NCBI GenBank assembly: GCA_038030265.1
Contig: CM075938.1
Location: forward strand, 45,005,189 to 45,069,188
Source of the DNA: Corythucha ciliata
Lineage: Eukaryota; Arthropoda; Insecta; Hemiptera; Tingidae
Direction: 5' to 3'
Length of the DNA stretch: 64,000 nt
Shown here: positions 57,260 to 64,000 of the stretch, piece after piece
Numbering within the stretch: position 1 is the first letter of the stretch
Layout of the letters: every line of letters starts with the position of its first letter
Notes under the pieces: model-generated
Databases searched by the model: none
Told to the model about the DNA's origin: nothing
The model's input: the letters and a program-made list of their open reading frames with translations, nothing else
Position numbers and translations under genes: made by a program

Positions 57260-58167
57260 ATGACGCCACAACCATCTGATGCCGAAGTACCGGATTTTAT
57301 TGCCGCCACTATGAGCATATTTTTAGCAGTGTCGCCGTCTTCGTCATCCGCAGTAACGTCGCCAGCGACGACGTTAGCACCGAAATTTCACGTATGTCCA
57401 GTAAGAACACGTTTAACAAATTTCAATCAGAATTTGAAAAATGATTTCAACGACGCAAGAGCTTGGGTTACGAGTGTGATGTTTTATTTGTTTTGCCGGT
57501 TGTGAAAACAGAGCTGCCATCTTCAAATTTAAAAATGTTGGTAATTTTCATTGCTCGGCTTTTCAGCTTTTATTTTATAGTTTCATTAAAATATTAGTGC
57601 GAATTTTTAGATTTGTAGATTAAATTTTCATTATTTACATCGGTGAAAAATAAATTTTCCCCCTTTTTTGTAACCCAAATTCAGGCACGATGTCGAAGTT
57701 TGAATCAAATGGATAAAGTCGGCCTTAAAACTTCAGACATGAGTCTGAACGTTCCGCTGCAGCAAAGAAGATACAACCTTGCTCGGTCTCAGGTAAACAA
57801 TTTAAAAACGAAATTTTACTGTCAAAATGAAATGAATTTCAAACGCGCAACTATATACGCCGCAGGTGAATAGTTCCGAGTATTTTAGCGTTGCGTTCGA
57901 GGTGGCCGGACAGGACTCAGGCCACGAGTTTCTTTTAGCTTCAAAAGGAACCACATTGGCGTAAGTCTTGTCATTGACAAGGTAGCGTGTCAAAAAAGTG
58001 AATAATTTAACGTTTTTCTCCACACAGAGAATCATTGGGCACAATATGCGGCCGAAGAGGCATTGATTTGATGAACTGTGAAGTTTTGCTCGAACAGTAC
58101 AAAACCCCATTGCCAATTCTCACGACGGATACCGCGTGGTTGGGAGGCAAACACATTACGGTAAAAG
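57260..58167 (+). CDS. PLEKHG5-like RhoGEF, first coding exons only
   Basis: Exons 57260-57391, 57685-57792, 57866-57960 and 58028-58167 join in frame to about 158 aa, then continue past a GTAAGT donor out of the window. The last two exons form a Raf-type Ras-binding (ubiquitin-like) domain. GTTLAESLGTICGRRGIDL, NCEVLLEQYKTPL and GGKHITVK match the N-terminal domain of PLEKHG5 (Syx/Tech), a RhoA exchange factor. The Dbl-homology and PH domains that would prove this lie to the right of the window. The first exon is Ser/Ala-rich and not conserved. ATG 57260 is taken as the start because the exon to its left, if any, would be untranslated. Another protein with a similar RBD cannot be excluded. 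Confidence 0.6.
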
Positions 58168-59083
58168 GTAAGTTTTTTTTATTTATAATTAATTGCTTTC
58201 GATTTAGAGCACTTTTCATTCTTGAAACGACTCAAGGCGAGGGCAAGTCAACCACAAAAAGCTCTAACCACATCAACTCCAATCTCAAAAGGTTTGAATC
58301 ACTTAGAGCCCTAACCTCAAAAACATTGAACAACAAAAAACGAGTCCTAAAAAAATTTCAAACCTCAAAGCTTTTCCCGTCAAGTCAATCTCAAAATTCT
58401 GTCAGAATTCCGTCACAATGTATTTCACAATGTTGAAAAAATCCGTCAAATAAGTTATAATCAAAAGCGTGCCTTTTAGTACGAACGAGAGTAGTCAGAC
58501 AGACCCGGGCCCCTCTTCAGAGGAGACTACTTGTGAAAAGAGCTTAAAAAGATGGTGAAATAGGGACTTTTGGGTTTTCTGTTCATGAATGTAGGAACGA
58601 CATGTCGAAAAAAATGGGCTCATTCGAGGCTAAATGGAGAAGAATTTGCGAATTCGCGGTTTTATGGTGTCCCTTTTACGGCAAAAAAATTTAAAAAAAC
58701 CGCTATCGCACTGTTCACGGGCAAGTTTGCGGCCAAAATTGACAAAAAGCAGTAATTAAAGACCAAAAGTGCAAAAAATCGATCATTCGTGGGGAAAACA
58801 AGGTCTCAGCAAGAAAAAAGGAATAGTAATAACAAAATGTAAAATCGAGAAAACGCCAAAGTTTCTGGAGGCAACATATCGTACCTAAAGATGAAAAAAA
58901 GCATTAAATAGTGACCAGAATTCAAAAAAAAATCGCTGCTAAAATTGAGAAAAAGCGCCAATTGACGGCTAAAACTGATAAAAACGCTACTTCACGGCAC
59001 AAAAATTGTGAAAAACAAAGTCATGTTTTCTAGAGGACACTTGGACACTTTACGGCTATACAAACATGAGAAAAGCGGCTATA

Positions 59084-60591
59084 CTCATGACTAGCAAAGA
59101 AAAAAACCGCTAAATGCGTTAATTCGCTGTTACAGTTTAGACAAAAACCTTAATTCATGGTTAAAATTGAGATAATGCGCTAATTCTCGGCTAAAACAAA
59201 CAAAACAAAACTACGGCAGAACGCAAATTTAGCGGCGAACATTAAAATGAAGCGCTAACACGGCTAAAATTAAGAAACCCTGCTTTAACTGAAATTGAAG
59301 AAAAGCGCCAGTACGTGTCTTAAATGGGGGTTTCAAAAACAAAACTGAGACAAAATCGCTGATTCAAGGAATACGGAGGCTTTTTTACGGCTAAAATTTA
59401 GAAGAAAAAAACACATGTGCTGTTCTTGAAGCAATTATGCGGTTAAAATTAATAAAAATCGCTAATTTCGCATATTAGCTTGACAAAAGCGCTGTTATTC
59501 GAGGCAGAATCAAGAAATTGCAAATTCGGGGTTTCTGGGGGCAACATCATGGGTACAGGTTAGACAATGCGCAAATTCATGGCGAGAGAATTCGCGGCTA
59601 AAATTAATTAATGCGATAATACGCGGTTAAAATTGAGATAAAGCACTACAAAAATCAAAAACAAAACTGAGACAAAATCGCTGATTCAAGGAATACGGAG
59701 GCTTTTTTACGGCTAAAATTTAGAAGAAAAAAACACATGTGCTGTTCTTGAAGCAATTATGCGGTTAAAATTAATAAAAATCGCTAATTTCGCATATTAG
59801 CTTGACAAAAGCGCTGTTATTCGAGGCAGAATCAAGAAATTGCAAATTCGGGGTTTCTGGGGGCAACATCATGGGTACAGGTTAGACAATGCGCAAATTC
59901 ATGGCGAGAGAATTCGCGGCTAAAATTAATTAATGCGATAATACGCGGTTAAAATTGAGATAAAGCACTACAAAAATTTCAAATTTCCCTCAGTGGGAAA
60001 AATTGAGAAAAAGCGCTAACTCATGACTAGCAAAGAAAAAAACCGCTAAATGCGTTAATTCGCTGTTACAGTTTAGACAAAAACCTTAATTCATGGTTAA
60101 AATTGAGATAATGCGCTAATTCTCGGCTAAAACAAACAAAACAAAACTACGGCAGAACGCAAATTTAGCGGCGAAAATTAAAATGAAGCGCTAACACGGC
60201 TAAAATTAAGAAACCCCGCTTTAACTGAAATTGAAGAAAAGCGCCAGTTCGTGTCTTAAATGGGGGTTTCAAAAACAAAACTGAGACAAAATCGCCGATT
60301 CAAGGAATACGGAGGCTTTTTTACGGCTAAAATTTAGAAGAAAAAAACATAAATGTGCTGTTCTTGAAGCAATTCTGCGGTTAAAATTAATAAAAATCGC
60401 TAATTTCGCATATTAGCTTGACAAAAGCGCTGTTATTCGAGGCAGAATCAAGAAATTGCAAATTCGGGGTTTCTGGGGGCAACATCATGGGTACAGGTTA
60501 GACAAGGCGCAAATTCATGGCGGGAGAATTCGCGGCTAAAATTAATTGATGCGATAATACGCGGTTAAAATTGAGATAAAGCACTACAAAA
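59084..60591 (+). repeat. Nested tandem duplication inside family A
   Basis: Positions 59334-59655 repeat at 59656-59977 (period 322). The larger stretch 59084-59655 repeats at 60020-60591 (offset 936). Identity is very high, in contrast to the degeneracy between family A units. The marker CAAAAACAAAACTGAGAC occurs at 59334, 59656 and 60270. Confidence 0.92.
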
Positions 60592-60760
60592 ATTTCAAAA
60601 TTCCCTCAGTGGGAAAAATTGAGATAAAGCGCTGATTCTCTCGGTTAAAAGAGAAAAGGCGCTCATTCATAGCTAAATATTTGTTTAAAAAACATCAATT
60701 CGTTGCTATAATCCAAAAAATGCTAGTTTGGCTATCACAAACCACGAAATTGTCGCTTTC

Positions 60761-61819
60761 CAAGAGTGTGTTAGCCGTAAAATTGCTAGTTCAGAGAAAG
60801 AATAACCAGAAAATTACAGGGTGGGGAATTAAATACAGAAGTACCTAACGGTAAAAGTGAAGTTGGCTTGATTTTCTATTTTTTTCCAAGTGGGCGGCAA
60901 GTGAAAAACCGGCGGCACCCTTTTGGTGTGTGATTAGCAGTGCACTTCGCACCTACACGACGGGCGTGTCGGTCGAGGTCTATGCGCGGTTTGTATCGCC
61001 GGGAACGCCCAAACAAAGCATGAGTCCCCAAGTGAGTGTAGCATGTGTGCACTGCTCACAGCTCACCGCAGCCTTTTTATAGCGCCTGGTCAGTGGCGGC
61101 GGAATTCAGACAGCATGGGGAGAGCAAGAATCTGAGCAGTTCAGATTCCCCCCAAACTCATTCGACAAATATCGTGTTTCGAGTCTATTATGTCTACATG
61201 TGCAAAATTACAATTTTTAAGGCCAAAAATCATAATTCTTCACCAAATTTACAGCATCTTCATGGAATTATTTTGTTTCTAGGCTAATTTATTTCCTCGC
61301 CTCATCATACGGCGCGGATCCTGGGCCGGCTTAAAGAGGGGGCCATTCCTCAATCCGGCCCCCGCACCTACCAATACCACATGTCAAGCTGTTTTTGTGG
61401 CAAAGTGGTTCTCAATCTCCAATCATTAAAAAACCGAAAAAAACTTTGAACAAACTGTTTGACAAAAATATGCCACGCCCCGAATGAAGTGAAATCAGCG
61501 CATGTGCGGAGGGGGAAGGCATGGGCTCTCATGTCCCATGCGGCTACAAGCACTAAGCGCACTGCCGAGGACACGACGAACCCAAAAATCTGCCCGTTCA
61601 ACCTCAGCCCACTTCATCTTTTGATCCCCTTGGCACGTTTTCCGCAGGGGCAATTTGAGCATTGTCCAAGCGACTCACATAAGCCACGTCGCCGGCTCAA
61701 ACCGAAACACTTTGAAAACATCCAGTCTGAAAATCGGCCTGTTAGCCCCAGGGCAATTTTGGACAAATAATGATTACAATTAAAAAATGGACAAAACCGC
61801 GTATTTTGAGGTTTCACGA
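60761..61819. other. Unassigned intronic DNA
   Basis: Comparatively GC-rich, with no recognised gene or repeat family. The frames at 61045-61287 and 61459-61770 have no family features. Confidence 0.4.
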
Positions 61820-63180
61820 CACATGAAATGAACAATTTCCTTAAAAATTGAAAATTACTTCATAAAATTGAATATTTCCTTATGAAACTGATGATTTACT
61901 CATTAAATTGACACCTTTTAAACTGAAAATGTCCTCATAAAATCAACTAATAGCTCATAAGCTCAAGAATTCCCATAAAATAGCAAGTTTTCTCATAAAA
62001 CAAACAATTTCCTTATGAAAATTGACTATTTCTTCGTGAAACTGACAAGTTTTTTTTATTAAACGGACAATTTAACCTTAAAATAGCCCTTGAAGAGGCG
62101 TTTCGTATAAATGTTGCCTTTGACGTGGCATTTCGCGTAAATTTTGTCTCGAAATTGACCCACAGTATGGGGGGGGGGGCATTGTAGGTAAATTCCGCTT
62201 TGAATGCGACAGTTCGCGTAAAAACTCCCAAGAATGTGCAGTTTTGCATAGATTTTAACGTGAATGGGCCTTGCGTTTGAATATTGGCTTGGATGTGACA
62301 TTTCACTCTAAAATGGGGAATTTTTCGTGAATGCCGCCTTCATTGTTGCGTTTCACGTGAATTATTTCCCATTTTCGGCTCCAAATGGACAATTTGCTCC
62401 CAATGTAAGACAATTTCACATACAAATAACACAATTTCCTCATAATAACTACACAATTTTCCACGAAAATTTTTATGAAATTGCTAATTTATTATGAAAT
62501 TAACAATTCATCAAACAATTTGCGAGTTCCACGTGAGACTTTGTCCCAATGTTGTGTTTTGCCCACAAGACGGGGCATTTCGCGTAAATTTTACCCTCGG
62601 TATGCCGTCCGCTGCCGTTTCGAAACAGTTTTTCTCTCGCTCATGTGAAATTTCATGAAAATGTTGACCACATAGTGGCATTTCGCGCTTAAATTTCTCG
62701 GATATTGCTCGTTGAAAATGTAATTTCGGGGATTTTCGTTGCCGGTAAACCAATTTCGCTGAGCGGCCCAATTAAGAGACCGATCTGAATTGGGCGAGTA
62801 ACACAGCGAAATTTGTTTACTGGCGACAAAATCCCCAAAATTTGTTAATCAGCGAGAAAAATCCGAAAATTTATATTACAGTGAGACAGATACGAAGAAA
62901 TCCGCGAAATTTGGTATTTTACAGAGAGGAATTCGAGAAATTGATTTTTTGGAGAGTCGAACCTGCAAAAATGGTTTTACAGTGCGAAAAAATAAGCAAA
63001 TTTCGGTCTCTGAATTGAGCTCCCCCGCGAAATTGGACAGTCAACGACAACTAAATAAGTGATATTTATATATTTTTTAGTGAACTCGACATACGAAAAT
63101 ATCCACAAAATTGGTTTATAGAGAGCGAAATCTGATGCATTGGTTTTTTAGTGAGTGATTTTTTAAAATCAAGAACAATC
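61820..63180 (+). repeat. Second B-C-F composite repeat locus
   Basis: Family B (61820-62090), C (62090-62385), B (62385-62530), C (62530-62700), then a junction TTTCGGGGATTTTC / AAACCAATTTCGC / GAGACCGAT at about 62725-62785, then family F (62790-63180). The junction matches 8230-8297, where the SINE is inserted. A 10-base G tract lies at 62169. Confidence 0.75.
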
Positions 63181-63579
63181 AGAAAAATTGATGTTTTAGG
63201 AAGTGATGCCGCTGCTAAAATCGATAAAAAGCGCCTATTCGGGGCTAAAATGGAGAAAAAAGCTGACTCCCAGCAAAAAAAAATTGCATAAAACAATTAT
63301 AAACATTACAAATTTGTAGGTGAGATTGAGAAAGAGCAGTTATTCGCCATTTGACGAGACGCTAATTCGTGATTACCGAAGGCAACTTCGTAGCTAATTT
63401 TAACGCTACTCAAAACGTATTTTCCTCGTTTATTTAGAGACTAAGGAGTCTGCTGGAGACTTCCACGTAAGTTTAAGTCCGGTTCTGCTTTCAAACCGCA
63501 ATTTTTATGAAAAATGGCACTCACAGAACCCAATTACGCGGGGGGGGGGGTTACACTCAAAAATAAAATTTCGTAGCAT

Positions 63580-63970
63580 ATTGACTCCCTAAACAGCAAA
63601 TTTTGCAGGGTTTACACGGGGTTCAAAAAAGCAATTTCACACGTTTGAGGCATTCATAAAAGCAACTTATTCGTGGGTTGTGCTCTTCTTTTGGTGTTCA
63701 AATTTGGTAGATCAGACACTTGGCAGAACCCAATTTTCCTGTTTTCGCTAATTGACTTGGCACGTTAGAAACCAATTTCATGGGGTTGGCTCTTTAAAAA
63801 AGGCAATTTCACGGATTTCACATCTTCAAGATTAAAACTTACACGGTGTTTGCTCATTTTGAAGAGCAATGTCATTGGTTTGGATCCTTTCATACACAAA
63901 ATTTCGCACGGTTGGCCCATCAAAAACCAATTTCGCGGGATCGACCCACCCGCAAAAAACAAAATTCCCA
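63580..63970 (+). repeat. Degenerate repeat family D, right block
   Basis: Units such as GGTTGGCTCTTTAAAAAAGG with CAATTTCACGG. It follows family A at 63190-63420 and an 11-base G tract near 63540. Confidence 0.6.
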
Positions 63971-64000
63971 ATTTTCATTCACAGCTGTTACAATCTGCCC

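Larger units (their letters stand above)
58168..64000 (+). other. PLEKHG5-like intron 4, over 5.8 kb, repeat-filled
   Basis: Starts at GTAAGT and no downstream exon is seen. It contains a forward family A block (58600-60760) with a nested duplication, 1 kb of unassigned sequence (60760-61820), families B, C and F (61820-63180), family A again (63190-63420) and family D (63580-63970). A short stretch at 58230-58440 is rich in CTCAAAAAGC-type words. Confidence 0.65.

Overview
This window is metazoan nuclear DNA, most likely from an arthropod. It has multi-exon protein genes with GT-AG introns, a mariner-type transposase remnant of the arthropod kind, a tRNA-derived SINE and many short inverted-repeat elements in AT-rich DNA. 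The species cannot be named from the sequence. Only about a tenth of the window is coding. The rest is transposon debris and large fields of degenerate short-period repeats.

Genes, left to right: the last exons of one ARL6IP1 copy (1-226); a second, fuller ARL6IP1 copy (5027-5903); VCPKMT, a METTL21-type lysine methyltransferase (12556-13373); the decapping enzyme DCP2 (13554-18572), 180 bp behind it on the same strand; the U-box ubiquitin ligase UBE4A (26740-36587, 13 coding exons); INPP1, inositol polyphosphate 1-phosphatase, on the minus strand (48661-50018); and the first coding exons of a PLEKHG5-like RhoGEF (57260-58167), which runs off the right edge. Intron sizes fall into two classes. 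Most are about 50-300 bp. Single introns in DCP2 (3.7 kb), UBE4A (6.0 kb) and PLEKHG5 (over 5.8 kb) are filled with repeats. The genes have unrelated housekeeping roles and do not form an operon-like unit.

Mobile elements: two long-arm fold-back elements (2262-3655 and 30914-32402), a mariner-like element with about 0.4-kb inverted arms and a transposase remnant (38305-39860), a related solo MITE (23897-24273), several short MITEs, a SINE with a 14-bp target duplication (8307-8421), a Ty3-like reverse transcriptase scrap (54428-54607), and a decayed C48 (Ulp1-like) peptidase plus PHD-finger ORF that follows a 155-bp minisatellite and ends in 62 A residues (42770-44686).

The most distinctive feature is a set of about eight degenerate repeat families with 20-32-bp units, labelled A to H below. 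Most share a TTCGCG-type core next to A/T runs. They occur in both orientations and in a recurring order at distant places. No standard repeat class I know explains them well, and they are my best candidate for an undescribed system here.
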